A DNA stretch of 11,381 nucleotides. Source: Pavlovales sp. CCMP2436. Its lineage: Eukaryota > Haptophyta > Pavlovophyceae > Pavlovales. The notes beneath the pieces were generated by a model. It did not search any database. It was not told the origin of the DNA and saw nothing but the letters and a program-made list of their open reading frames with translations. The stretch spans positions 47,949 through 59,329 of the forward strand of contig MU631357.1 of the NCBI GenBank assembly GCA_026770615.1, in the 5' to 3' direction. Shown here in pieces: positions 1 to 7,678 of the stretch. The position numbers were made by a program, and so were the translations under genes. Position 1 is the first letter of the stretch; each line of letters opens with the position of its first letter.

Positions 1-216
1 CTCGTACCGCGTGACTTGCGAGTGTTTGAACACAGGCCGTGTGGAACCGCCGCTCGCAGCATGTGCACGCGAGGTGCTCGGGCACTGGGGCTGCGGACAG
101 TGGGCCCCCGGACACAGCGCGGTCTGTCTCCGGGCCCCCCTCCCCGTGTCTGGGGCCCCACTCTCCGAACACAGCGGGCCCCCGGTCTGTCAAGGGAGGT
201 GGCGAGCCCAGCGGCC

Positions 217-380
217 GCGCACACGCGCCGCAGGCGACCTACAGTATTTGTTATATTTATATTTGTATTTCTGTAGATGTATTTGTATTTGAATATTTGT
301 GTAAGGAAGTCGCATTAGTGTATATTTATATGTATTTGTATATTGGCTGCGCACACGCGCCGCAAGCGACCTACAGTATT
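217..380. repeat. Direct repeat, two 32-bp copies 132 bp apart
   Basis: The 32-base stretch at 217-248 (beginning GCGCACACGCGCC and ending CTACAGTATT) recurs at 349-380 with one mismatch (G to A). The DNA between them is AT-rich and built of TATTTGTAT-like units. Each copy spans a GC-rich to AT-rich junction, so the duplication took in both kinds of sequence. I see no coding function. The GC-rich stretch 1-240 before it could be the end of an exon entering from the left, but no frame gives a recognisable protein. Confidence 0.8.
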
Positions 381-418
381 ATTTATATAATAATCTTAGA
401 ATGACGTGCGCAGCTCAC

Positions 419-508
419 CGATCCTGCCCCTTTTCACGGGGGCGGCTGCGATCTCCTTCCCCGGCCACGATTTCCACCAAGGGGTATCAAGCCGGCCGGA
501 CAGGGCGA
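419..508 (-). CDS. Possible internal exon (unassigned), minus strand
   Basis: This 90-base GC-rich island sits in AT-rich DNA. On the minus strand it is preceded by a T-rich stretch ending in AG (510-509) and ends at a good donor, GGTGAG (GT at 418-417). One frame is open throughout and reads roughly ALSGRLDTPWWKSWPGKEI, then an Ala-rich and Lys/Arg-rich end. An in-frame TGA lies just upstream of the proposed acceptor, so the frame opens only with splicing. It lies on the same strand as the Tudor-like exon at 964-1449 and 455 bases downstream, so it could be a later exon of that gene. The phases do not join directly (phase 0 end versus a start needing one extra base), so an intermediate exon would be needed. 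No family was recognised. Confidence 0.3.
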
Positions 509-521
509 CTCAATAATGTAA

Positions 522-704
522 ATGTATTTGTCGATTGGTGGAAGGGGTTCGAGCTGGCGGCATGTCAAGATTAAGTCAAGCTGATCCTGGCGCTCCGAGG
601 CAGGCTCCTACGCGCTATGCCGAAGTGGGTAACTGGTAGAAGTGGTGGATAATGAGTATATGTATTTGTAGATTGGTGTACGGGACTCGGGCTGGCGTCT
701 GACT
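522..704. repeat. Two copies of a dispersed ~44-bp repeat
   Basis: Positions 522-566 and 661-704 share the pattern TGTATTTGTnGATTGGTG followed by a GGGnnTCGnGCTGGCG core. Related cores occur at 4509-4533 and, inverted, at 10094-10120. The two copies here are about 70-75 percent identical by eye. The core resembles a Pol III B box only loosely, and no tRNA fold was found around it. This may be the end of a short dispersed element. Confidence 0.6.
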
Positions 705-963
705 AAACGGAAAGTCTTCCTGCACTGGTCCCGTCTGCCGCACGATTTAGTCGCAGTGGGCTTAAATACTATACATACAGTGCTCAGCTCAGCGGAGATA
801 GCAGTAGCAGACTGGCTCAGTCGCGAGACAACAGACGACCAACAGAAAGACTCGATGAAACAGCGGAGTGTAAAGGAATAGACAAAACATGGATATATTT
901 CAAATGTTTGCTCCTACCTGGGCATTGTCTAGGCGAGTCACAAGAGAGGGGGGGGGGTCTCAC

Positions 964-1449
964 CTCGACGTCGGCGTCGGCGATCAGTCTGAGCTGCGCG
1001 TACGGCAGCCACTCTTCCGAGCCGGCCGGCGCGCCATCGAAGCGCACGAGCGCGCGGGAGGACGAGAGCGAGAGCACGGTGCCACGCCGCGTGCGCGTGC
1101 TCTGCATCTGCGAGCTGTCGCCCCGCTCGGTCCAGCCGGCGGCAGCTTTGGACGCGCCGGCGGGCAGCACCTCGACCTGTGCGCCAGTTTGCAGTCTCCG
1201 CTCGAGTGCGAGCGCGTCAGACGAGCCGCCTGCGCGGCCGCGGCCGCCGCCGCTGCTGGCGGGGCTCAGCGCACGGCGGTTAGCGGTGGCGGCCGAGCGC
1301 TCGGTCGCCGCCTGCGCCGTGGCGGCCGCCTCCTTCTGCCGGTCGTCGTCTGCCTCCTTCTGTGATAAGACCTTCTCAGTGGCCTTGACTTTGCGCTTGC
1401 CCAGCTCGCTCACGCGCGAGCCGGGGGCGGGCTGCGGGCGGGTGGGCAT
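964..1449 (-). CDS. Tudor/Agenet-like domain protein, 5' exon
   Basis: The 162-codon open frame starts at an ATG (1449-1447, MPTRPQPAPG) and ends at a phase-0 donor, GAG|gtgaga. The frame stays open upstream to about position 1537, so an earlier exon or start is possible. Residues ~14-60 are charged and Ala/Glu/Lys-rich (KRKVKATEKVLSQKEADDD), likely disordered or coiled coil. Residues ~61-85 are Ser/Gly-rich. Residues ~88-158 resemble a small beta-barrel reader fold: a GAQVEVL strand, then GTVLSLSSSRALVRFDG, then EEWLPYAQLRLI. This is the pattern of Tudor, Agenet and related chromatin-reader domains, which bind methylated Lys or Arg or act as protein-binding barrels. A chromatin or RNA-protein role is inference; the family call rests on the VRFDG...EWLP pattern only. 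If the donor is not used, the frame runs on to a stop at 817 through Ser-rich sequence that looks non-coding. Confidence 0.55.
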
Positions 1450-1568
1450 CGCGCCGTGAAGTAGGCTACCTTCCGGCGCACTGCGCGGCGGCTCGAGCAC
1501 AGGGGTCTGGCCTGTCCAGCCTCTGTGAGCGCGGCGTTAAAGTTCCGTTCAACCAAGGGAGTTCAACT

Positions 1569-1604
1569 CAAGATTGGGCTGTTCACGCAAGATTGGGCTG
1601 TTCA
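1569..1604. repeat. Short tandem repeat, 17-mer twice
   Basis: CAAGATTGGGCTGTTCA occurs at 1569-1585 and again at 1588-1604, spaced 19 bases. It lies upstream (on the minus strand) of the Tudor-like exon. The region 1505-2320 otherwise shows no recognisable gene. It contains a 14-base G run at 1856-1869 after a GTGTGTG stretch, and AT-rich sequence from about 2040. Confidence 0.75.
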
Positions 1605-2339
1605 ACACACCACACCTTTTCGTCGGCCGGAATTTAAGACGCACGCGTAGGTTCAAAATTGCGGAGCGATGCGGAACTGGCTTTCCAGACATCGGCACGT
1701 CCGACTGTATCGGAGAGGTCTTTGCACTTTCTTGGAAGTTCAGGATTGCCTTGGTACCGTGCAACTGTTTGCATTGTAGAGTACAGTGTAATGCAGTAGG
1801 CTCTCATTTGGAATAAGCGGTACAAATAAAATGAGTCATGTGAGTGTGTGTGTGTGGGGGGGGGGGGGGACGACGATACACCTGCAATGCGAACTGGTCG
1901 TACGCGTGCGCTGCCTGGACCTCTGTCGCAAAACAGCCAATCACCACCTATCATAAGTTGAAATGGGGGGGAGGGGTACATTTTTTGGTGTTGTTGTTGT
2001 TCTTGTTGTAATGTCATGACAGAGGCCCCGGAAGCGGATTAAGCTTTGCTAGCTTGTTTTTTTCAATTGACCTTGCTAGTGGGCTACCAGACAACAGCAG
2101 GAGAGTGAAAAGTACCTCCTCCCGAAACAAACGGTATATAAAAACGTAATTATATGAAAAGACGTTTCAGTATACTAAATACATTTAAACTGTTTACATA
2201 AATGAAGGGGGATTATGGCTGACGGTGTGACAAATCATCAAGATGATCTTAGTGCTAATATCTGTAGGACGTTTTAAAAGAATGCAAAGTCACCTCCTTT
2301 CCGTTTCGCTTCACGCGTGCTTTCCAGCGACCGTGCCGC

Positions 2340-2605
2340 TTCGAAACACCGCGGTACAGCGACCTGGGGGGGGGGGGAGGGGGGAGGAAGGTTTCATATC
2401 CAAATCATCATCATCATCATGGTCATCATTGTTATCAAACAAAAACATAAAAAATCGATTAAAGAAATTATGCAGTTTCGTAACACCGTGGTACAGCGAC
2501 CTGCAAATAGTAGGTGTGTGTGCGTGTGTGTGTGCGGGTGGGGAATCGGGGGGGGGAGGGGGTGTATCCATTTCATCATCATCATTATCATCGTCATCAA
2601 AAAAA
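2340..2605. repeat. Decayed direct duplication with CAT-rich microsatellites
   Basis: TTCGAAACACCGCGGTACAG (2340 on) and TTCGTAACACCGTGGTACAG (2477 on) begin two parallel blocks. Each block continues through GCGACCTG into a G-rich run and then a CATCATCAT tract followed by an A-rich stretch (2401-2447 and 2570-2606). The order of parts is the same in both, so this is a diverged tandem duplication of about 137 bp rather than two independent microsatellites. No supported gene lies here. The open frames across it only read the simple repeats. Confidence 0.7.
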
Positions 2606-2786
2606 GTACGTTTTTCGGCTCGTCGCTGGCCCCGAACAGTCACGCTTATTGCCGCTGCCGCCGCCACCGCCTAGTAAAGCGAACGCGCGCGCGCATCGGG
2701 GGGAGGGGGGGATCTGTTAGTGCAGGCTTGTTGCCGCCGCCGCCGCTGCCGCTGCCGCCACCCCCGCTCCCTTCCCCACCCCTCCT

Positions 2787-2928
2787 TGTCGTTTTTATTT
2801 CATTTATAATTTTATTCATATAGGGTGTGTCCATGTCGTTTTTATTTCATTACTAATTTTATTCATATAGGGTGTGTGTAAATATTGGGGAACGTTAAAG
2901 GGTGTGTGCATATATTGGGAGACGTTCA
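2787..2928. repeat. Nested tandem repeats of 47 bp and 30 bp
   Basis: A 47-base unit starting TGTCGTTTTTATTTCATT repeats at 2787-2833 and 2834-2880 with few differences. It runs into a second tandem pair of 30-base units starting AGGGTGTGTG at 2869-2898 and 2899-2928. No gene is apparent. Confidence 0.85.
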
Positions 2929-3138
2929 TAGAACTAGCATGGAATAGACATAACGGAAGAATAACAGAAGAATAACAGAAGACTCCCAACGCCAGGCCCC
3001 GGCGTTTCCCACGAATCGCAATCGCCACCATTTTATATATTTATTTTCTAGGTAAATTCCCTAGTTGGGGGACATTCAAGCACTAGTATGAAATACGCCT
3101 ACGAACGCCAGGCCCCGGCGTTTCCCACAAATCACCAT
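2916..3138. repeat. Diverged tandem duplication containing AACGCCAGGCCCCGGCGTTT
   Basis: Two blocks share a TTGGGnGACnTTCA start, an ACTAGnATGnAAT middle and a 25-base AACGCCAGGCCCCGGCGTTT block (2988-3012 and 3104-3128). The block itself is partly palindromic (CGCC...GGCG). A short GAAGAATAACA tandem (about 2957-2980) lies inside the first copy. This sequence lies at the 3' end of the Fanzor-like frame on the minus strand. Confidence 0.75.
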
Positions 3139-3406
3139 TTGCTTCGTCATAATAATGATGGAATGCACACATGTGCGATGTCCCTTCGGACGTGGGCGAG
3201 TCGGTTAACTCCCCGGATTGATCTCTCTTGTTCTTCACGACCGGGGCAAGGCGTCCCAGTCGGTCGAGGCCGAGCGCTGCGCAGCGGGTGATGTCGAGCA
3301 TGTTAGCAGAGGCGAGCACGTCGCGGTTCCACAGGCAGCTGCAACCCTGGCAGGTCAGCAGCCCGTGCACGTCGACGATGCCGGTGCGGTACGGTCGAAC
3401 GAGCCG
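3083..3406 (-). pseudogene. Fanzor/TnpB-type nuclease, C-terminal fragment
   Basis: In the minus-strand frame ending at 3083, the stretch at about 3385-3290 reads VHGLLTCQGCSCLWNRD followed by VLASANMLDI. This matches the C-terminal signature of TnpB and its eukaryotic homologues, the Fanzor proteins. It shows the last Cys-x2-Cys of the zinc finger inserted in the RuvC domain, then the W-N-R-D motif with the third catalytic Asp (codon 3322-3320), then the conserved A-x-N-hydrophobic helix. Fanzors are RNA-guided DNA endonucleases carried by transposable elements in eukaryotes and large viruses. Only about 50 residues of homology are visible. Everything upstream (wedge, REC, RuvC I and II, first zinc-finger half) is absent and replaced by histone H4, whose stop codon lies about 14 bases before the homology begins. 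There is no start codon of its own outside the H4 sequence. It is therefore best called a remnant, unless it is an exon spliced from elsewhere. The rest of the frame down to 3083 is unrecognised. Confidence 0.72.
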
Positions 3407-3419
3407 AGCGCGTGAGCGC

Positions 3420-3916
<497 letters not shown>

Positions 3917-4267
3917 TTCGGTGGGATCCCCCTTTTTAAAAACAAAGGCGCATAGGGAAAATTGCGGTTTAAGGTTCGAATAAATTTCGCGCAGCTGGGC
4001 GTATGTACCCCGATACAGGTGTCTAGCCATCAACTGGACAAAAAACTTCGGGAATCTCCAGCCGAGGCCCAGCGGGCTCTCGGGTCTTCAAAATTTCTGG
4101 AGCCCACGCGGGCGGGCGGAGGAGGAACAGCCTGGTGGAGGAGCACCCTGGGGGGCGGAGCTCGAGACGCAAGGATGGGCGGCTGAGCTTGAGATGGTCG
4201 ACGTCAACGATGTCCTTGCATCGTGCTTCCTGTGGGCGGAAATACAAATACAAATTATTCCCATGGT

Positions 4268-4297
4268 GGTGATGATGATGATGATGATGATGATGAT
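4268..4297. repeat. GAT trinucleotide microsatellite
   Basis: Continuous GATGATGAT repeat in AT-rich intergenic DNA. From 3960 to 4980 I see no recognisable gene. A minus-strand acceptor-like ACAG followed by an open GC-rich frame (about 4230 down to 4023) is possible but has no recognisable product. Confidence 0.9.
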
Positions 4298-4630
4298 GTA
4301 ATATGTAGGTTTCATTAATCTGAGTTTACGTTAAAAGAACTACTAGTATTTTTTAAAAAGGGAACCTGTGGCAATTGCTACGAGTTCACCACCAACCTCA
4401 CCTCTACCACCACCATCCCTGCTGCCAGGACTAACGTCTGACATCGACCAAGTCAGTGAGTGAACAACACCTGTTAAACCATGCTGAGCCGCTATATATA
4501 TTGACTGATAGGGATTCAAGCTGGCGTCTGACTATATATATACATACAAAGAAGCGCAGCTGCGTTTATTGATTTTATTTAAGGTTTAGCGTTAATTAAT
4601 TGAATATAAATCACGGCCAAGGAAGCGCAG

Positions 4631-4813
4631 TTGCGCCACTCCCTCCCCCACCCCCCCCTTTCTATTTTCCTTAACTTATTTCCCTTTTTTCCATTTTTCC
4701 CCATTTCCTTAACCTTTTCCCCTTTTAGTTGTTCCCTTTTTTGTATTCCCTTCCTTTCCTTTATTTTTAAATTTAATTTTCACTTCCCCCCCCCCCCCCG
4801 CCCCCCCGCCCCT
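4631..4813. repeat. Long polypyrimidine tract ending in poly-C
   Basis: Most of 4631-4813 on the plus strand is C and T, with scattered A in runs such as TTTATTTTTAAATTTAATTTT. It closes with 14 C (4786-4799), G, 7 C, G and 4 C. The minus strand is correspondingly purine/G-rich, capable of G-quadruplex or triplex formation. The only open frames across it are low-complexity translations. No gene. Confidence 0.85.
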
Positions 4814-4985
4814 CTGTAGTTCTTGTTGCGCCTCTAGACTTGCTCGAGCCCGGTCACTGCTCATTTTATTGATTGTTTTTGTATCGTAATGTGCGCATAA
4901 CACAGAAGCAGGATTTGTTGGCGCTAACACATACTTCCCTATGAGTTTTAATGTGTCAATTATATACTTACTTATTTATGACCAG

Positions 4986-5071
4986 TACCGCGAGCGCCGT
5001 TCGTTGAAAAAGGCCTCCGCGGCGCAGCACAGCGCACACGCAGACGTCGAAGTGCTGGAGTTCGAAGAGAG
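4986..5071 (+). CDS. Exon-like block, unassigned
   Basis: This GC-rich 86-base block in AT-rich DNA is bordered by CCAG (acceptor AG at 4984-4985) and a donor, GAGAG|GTGACT. It reads YRERRSLKKASAAQHS then AHADVEVLEFEE in one frame; a second frame is also open. The last ~30 bases have a decayed copy at 5289-5317, also ending in GAGAG|GTGA. I recognise no family. It could be an internal exon of a gene whose other exons are not identifiable, or non-coding GC-rich sequence. The downstream malic-enzyme exon is on the same strand, but this peptide does not resemble malic enzyme. Confidence 0.25.
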
Positions 5072-5123
5072 GTGACTAATTCACTATCCTATGAACTTAG
5101 ACTCCAGATATCTCAGTAGGTTT

Positions 5124-5148
5124 GCAACTGCCTTTCTTTGGCAGTTGC
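5124..5148. other. Small perfect hairpin
   Basis: GCAACTGCC (5124-5132) pairs perfectly with GGCAGTTGC (5140-5148) around a seven-base pyrimidine-rich loop. It is not part of a recognisable tRNA or other RNA gene. Function unknown. Confidence 0.6.
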
Positions 5149-5217
5149 CCGGATTCGGCCCAGTCCGGATTCGAATTCGTCTGCTGTCACGAGTTGTTGC
5201 ACAATCGTTCTTGCCCC

Positions 5218-5400
5218 ATCGCTATTCGTTGCTTCTTGTTTCTTTTTCTTTCATGTCTCTGTCCGTTTTTTTCGTTTCTTTGTTGCAGGTCAAAGAACTG
5301 TCGAAGTTCAAAGAGAGGTGATCGCTATTCGTTGCTTCTTGTTTCTCTTTCTTTTATGTCTCTGTCCGTTGCTTCTTGTTTCTCTTTCTTTTATGTCTCT
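5218..5400. repeat. CTATTCGTTGCTTCTTG tandem repeat with exon-like insert
   Basis: The T/C-rich unit GCTATTCGTTGCTTCTTGTT, continuing to ATGTCTCTGTCCGTT, occurs at 5221-5266 and 5324-5370, with a shorter third copy at 5368-5400. Between copies 1 and 2 is GCAG followed by 29 bases (5289-5317) resembling the end of the block at 4986-5071. The open frames across this stretch are Phe/Ser/Leu-rich translations of the repeat and are not counted as genes. Confidence 0.8.
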
Positions 5401-5401
5401 A

Positions 5402-5474
5402 ACTCATTGCGAATAAAAACACCTCTGATCGAACTGCGACAGTTAGAGGTGTCGTGTTTTTATTCGCAATGAGT
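5402..5474. mobile_element. 73-bp TA-flanked hairpin, possible miniature MITE
   Basis: The left arm 5402-5426 (ACTCATTGCGAATAAAAAC and six more bases) is the reverse complement of the right arm 5445-5474, apart from a five-base insertion (CGTGT) in the right arm. An 18-base loop separates them. TA lies immediately outside both ends (5400-5401 and 5475-5476). Terminal inverted repeats with a TA flank fit a very small non-autonomous Tc1/mariner-type element. A transcript 3'-end hairpin is the alternative, but no gene ends directly upstream. Confidence 0.5.
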
Positions 5475-5512
5475 TATTAGTATTTCAGACTAATAGCGAG
5501 TGATTGGTAACA

Positions 5513-5635
5513 GTAATTGATTCGACAACAATAATAAATGTTTCTGTCGGGTGCCCATTTTGGTATTTCTATCTATAATTGATTATTGGCAATAATGATT
5601 GTGTCTGCCTGTGCCTATTTTTTATGTTTTTCCTG
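5513..5635. repeat. Decayed ~60-bp tandem duplication
   Basis: TAATTGATT begins two parallel blocks at about 5514 and 5576. Both continue through CAATAAT, a GT-rich TTCTG/GTCTG stretch and GTGCCnATTTT. They are clearly diverged. No gene. Confidence 0.6.
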
Positions 5636-5728
5636 AAAGCTGCGCACAAGCAGATGTAATTGCTATCCATAACTATGGGTGGTCTATTGAATTTTGGGCA
5701 TCGGATTAATATTCTTTCCATGGCGGAG

Positions 5729-5908
5729 GTGATGCTGGACGGGAAGCGGCTCATTCCCTCGCAGTGCAACAACATGTACATCTTCCTCGGCGTGGGGCTC
5801 GGGGCTTCGCTGGCCGGCTCCAAGCGCGTGACCGACCGGATGTTCATCAAGGCGGCGGAGGCAGTCGCCGACTCACTCACGTCCGAGGAACCACCAGCAC
5901 ATACTTAA
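5729..5908 (+). CDS. Malic enzyme, C-terminal exon (truncated)
   Basis: After the acceptor-like GGCGGAG the frame reads VMLDGKRLIPSQCNNMYIF, then LGVGLGASLAGSKRVTDRMF and IKAAEAVADSLTSEE, ending PPAHT-stop. This is the C-terminal region of malic enzyme, which oxidatively decarboxylates malate to pyruvate with NAD(P). The Q-x-N-N-x-Y-x-F motif carries the paired Asn residues that contact substrate, and G-V-G-L-G-A and R-V-T-D-x-M-F are family hallmarks. Two oddities stand out. The nearly invariant Pro of F-P-G is Leu here. The protein also stops right after SLTSEE, where relatives continue for tens of residues (an FPSIxxIRxVS region), and is followed at once by an A-rich stretch (5910-5940). 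No upstream malic-enzyme exon is identifiable in the window. It may be the tail of a gene with long introns, a gene with an unrecognised further intron, or a pseudogene fragment. Confidence 0.75.
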   Translation: MMLDGKRLIPSQCNNMYIFLGVGLGASLAGSKRVTDRMFIKAAEAVADSLTSEEPPAHT

Positions 5909-6012
5909 ACAAAAAAAAATCTAAAAAAATAAAAAAAAAATCGTGCCCGTTTTCACTGATGCCGATAACGGCTTTTTTGGTGGGGGTTTTCAATTTTTTT
6001 AAAATCAACAAA

Positions 6013-6251
6013 ATGGCGGACGACCGCTCACGAATCGCCTGTTCGCGCCCCCGGCCGCGCCCAACGATGCGGCTGCTGCTACTGCTGCCTGTGGTGCTCG
6101 CCAAAGGCTCGACAGACGGAGGGCACAGGCGCGTCCCAAGCGGCTCTAACCACCCACTCTTTGGCGGCGACGGCGGCGGCGACAGGAACGGCATCGTTGT
6201 CACATTCCCCATCGCTGAGGGGCAGCAGCCTGGCGACTTCCCGCCGCGCAG
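6013..6251 (+). CDS. Putative small secreted/ER protein, exon 1
   Basis: Proposed first exon of a two-exon gene giving 143 residues. It starts at AAAATGG (6013) and ends at CGCAG|GTATCC in phase 2. An in-frame ATG at 6067 begins MRLLLLLPVVLAKGS, a good signal peptide or membrane anchor. Use of that start would give 125 residues and is perhaps the more likely choice for a secreted protein. The rest is Gly/Asp/Arg-rich (GGDGGGDRNGIVVTFPIAEG). No domain recognised. The case for a real gene is the clean junction into exon 2 (6403-6595), which keeps the frame and gives PPRRYEELLAGTG. A T-rich, A-rich spacer of about 100 bases separates it from the malic-enzyme stop. Confidence 0.55.
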
Positions 6252-6402
6252 GTATCCTTGCTCCACCACACACATCCCACCCTGCTTCCTCTGCGCACTT
6301 CTCGCTTGCCGTGTGTGCCACTCGATCCCCCGCGCCCAGCCCGCTAGCCAATGGGGCATGTCGAACACACGCTCAAACCCCGTTCCGAACCCGGCTTTAC
6401 AG

Positions 6403-6595
6403 ATACGAGGAGCTGCTTGCCGGGACGGGTCTCGTGGCCGCGAAGCCCAAGCAACGTTCTTCTCCCGATGCGCCCTCTGCCATATCTGGAGGCGACGCGA
6501 GGGCGGAGAGGGCCAAAGCGCTCGAGGACAGGGAGACGGTTTCGAGGAAAAACCTGCGTGCGCTCATGATGGAATGGGCCGTTCTTTTTAATTAA
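6403..6595 (+). CDS. Putative small secreted/ER protein, exon 2
   Basis: It begins after GGCTTTACAG (AG at 6401-6402), so the intron 6252-6402 is 151 bases. The frame continues RYEELLAGTGLVAAKPKQR, then a Ser/Pro/Ala linker, then a charged probable helix (GGDARAERAKALEDRETVSR) and KNLRALMMEWAVLFN before TAA at 6593-6595. The charged segment suggests a helical or coiled-coil C-terminus. No homologous family was recognised. The intervening ORFs on both strands read through the intron and are shadows. Confidence 0.55.
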
Positions 6596-6914
6596 CTCGC
6601 GCCAATCATTTTTGACGGTGTGGACTCTTTCTGATTGGCGGACTTACCGGACCTACGCACTTCACTGGCGGACTTGGTGGCGACCAACCGTCTCTCCGTG
6701 GCGCCCCGTGCTGGGCGAACGAATGCGAGCATGTCCGACCACCACTCTCCCAATGAACGAACGAGAGCTCCTCGGCCCCGCCCGGTGGCATCCGTCGCGG
6801 CGTGCGTGCTGCTGGGGTTAATGCTTGAAAAGTAAAGATAGGACAATCATGACCGAGGCTGCGCCTCGGGCACAGCCAAAGTCTCACCCAACACCCGTAC
6901 TGTAAAAAAAGACC
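6596..6914. other. Intergenic GC-rich spacer, no supported gene
   Basis: Several overlapping frames are open here on both strands, but none starts at ATG with recognisable content. The plus frames read Arg/Thr/Trp- or Pro/Arg-rich sequence. A GGCGGACTT motif occurs twice (about 6637 and 6667), and CCGAGG-CTGCG-CCTCGG forms a small hairpin near 6854-6870. Likely promoter and 5' flank of the ERGIC-like gene. Confidence 0.5.
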
Positions 6915-6951
6915 GGACTTTCCCGTTCATCAGCCTGTGTCGGGAAAGTCC
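6915..6951. promoter_or_regulatory. 11-bp dyad upstream of the ERGIC-like gene
   Basis: GGACTTTCCCG (6915-6925) and its exact complement CGGGAAAGTCC (6941-6951) flank a 15-base loop. It ends 68 bases before the proposed ATG at 7020, so it lies in the promoter or 5' leader. A binding site or RNA hairpin is possible; the role is not shown. Confidence 0.45.
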
Positions 6952-7019
6952 CGAGCGAACTCAGCGTGAATCGGAGCGGCCGGTGGGAGCAAGCGCGCGG
7001 CGGCGGCAGCAGAGGGGAT

Positions 7020-7220
7020 ATGGCGCCAAGCCGCATGAGCTCGGGCTCGGCGGCCTCGGTCTTCAAGAAGATGAACTACTTCAAGAAGATGCCCGACGAT
7101 CTAACCATCTCCACGAACTCGGGCTCGATCATCACAATGGTCGGCGCGTTGGCGATGGCGCTCCTGTTCGTGCTGGAGTTCAGCGCCTTCCTCTCGCTCA
7201 AGGTCGAGACGCTCATCGAG
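7020..7220 (+). CDS. ERGIC_N-type ER/Golgi membrane protein (PDI-C/Erv41-46-like), exon 1
   Basis: First exon: 67 codons, ATG at 7020, phase-0 donor GAG|GTGAGT. After a Ser-rich start the protein reads FKKMNYFKKMPDDLT, then STNSGSIITMVGALAMALLF and VLEFSAFLSL. This is the N-terminal signature of the ERGIC family (Erv41/Erv46, ERGIC3) and of the plant/algal membrane PDIs that fuse ERGIC_N to a thioredoxin domain: a basic cytosolic segment ending in P-x-D-L-T, then one transmembrane helix (residues ~37-60). These proteins act in the early secretory pathway, in COPII cargo cycling or disulfide formation. Exon 2 continues with the family's lumenal strand pattern. The thioredoxin part, if present, would lie beyond the window, so Erv-type versus PDI-type cannot be decided. 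An in-frame upstream extension begins only at GTG, so the ATG at 7020 is preferred. Confidence 0.85.
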
Positions 7221-7369
7221 GTGAGTGGGCCCTGCCTGCTAGACTACTTCCTATTCGTTCACTGCTGCTGCTGCTGATGCTGCTGCTGCACCCACTGTCC
7301 TCTTGCCTACCAGCCTTCTTCCTATTCGCCTACCGCTGCTGCACCCACAGCCCTCTCTGGTGGCCTGCA

Positions 7370-7678
7370 GGTATCCGTGTGATCTGCAAAGGTCCCTTGA
7401 TCCGAATGTTTTTCTCAACACGTGAGTCCGGTGGAGACCTAGTAGGGGACGGACGTACTTCTAGATATTTACGCAGTAGTTTGCAACAGGTCTGGGTCTG
7501 AGAGCTTCGCATGCAAAAACGCAGCAAAGAGGCCGGAAGCGTTCGTTAAGGGTCTAAGCCAAGGTTACAGACCACACCCCCTCCCCCACCGTAACTCCCA
7601 TTATTCGAGTGTTTCTTGCAACGCTTGGGTCCGGTGGAGACCAGTCAGGGGACGAACGTATTTCTAGATATTTACACA
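7370..7678 (+). repeat. Intron 1 repeat family, copies A and B (plus)
   Basis: Copy A (7370-7475) and the shorter copy B (7603-7678) share GTCCGGTGGAGACC, then GGGGACGnACGTAnTTCTAG and ATATTTAC. Copy A begins GGTATCCGTGTG. Inverted copies occur at 8015-8121 (copy C, very similar to A) and, decayed, at 8292-8401 in intron 2 (copy D). CTG/GCTGCTG microsatellites (7263-7292 and 7990-8009) lie outside A and C. No coding capacity. Confidence 0.8.

Noticed and set aside
39..140. A GTGTGGAACCGC stretch near 39-50 resembling the Fanzor W-N-R motif of the fragment at 3320-3340, with Cys codons just upstream
   Set aside because: The Cys codons are in a different frame from W-N-R, the catalytic Asp and the following helix are missing, and the matching stretch is only about 12 bases. 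Chance in GC-rich DNA is the simpler reading.
817..963. Read-through extension of the Tudor-like frame to a stop at 817
   Set aside because: A good GTGAG donor at 963 and a sharp drop in coding character after it make this intron sequence more likely than protein.
889..1459. Long plus-strand frames opposite the Tudor-like exon
   Set aside because: They are mirror frames of a GC-rich exon, rich in Arg/Ala/Ser with no motif, while the minus strand gives a domain-like pattern and a splice donor.
4023..4253. Minus-strand frame after an ACAG acceptor-like site (EARCKDIVDVDHLKLSRP)
   Set aside because: Only one weak splice signal, a Pro/Ser/Arg-rich remainder and no recognised domain; not enough to call an exon.
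5120..5185. Possible tRNA because of a GGATTCGAATTCG B-box-like stretch and a nearby hairpin
   Set aside because: No acceptor stem, anticodon arm or A box can be placed around it.
5091..5472. Three Phe/Ser/Leu-rich frames on the plus strand that look like membrane proteins
   Set aside because: They translate the T/C-rich tandem repeat and the hairpin element; no start context or family support.
6592..6887. Open frames of 60-93 codons on both strands between the two genes
   Set aside because: Those on the plus strand lack ATG starts with plausible content, and none resembles a known protein; probably promoter-region GC-rich DNA.
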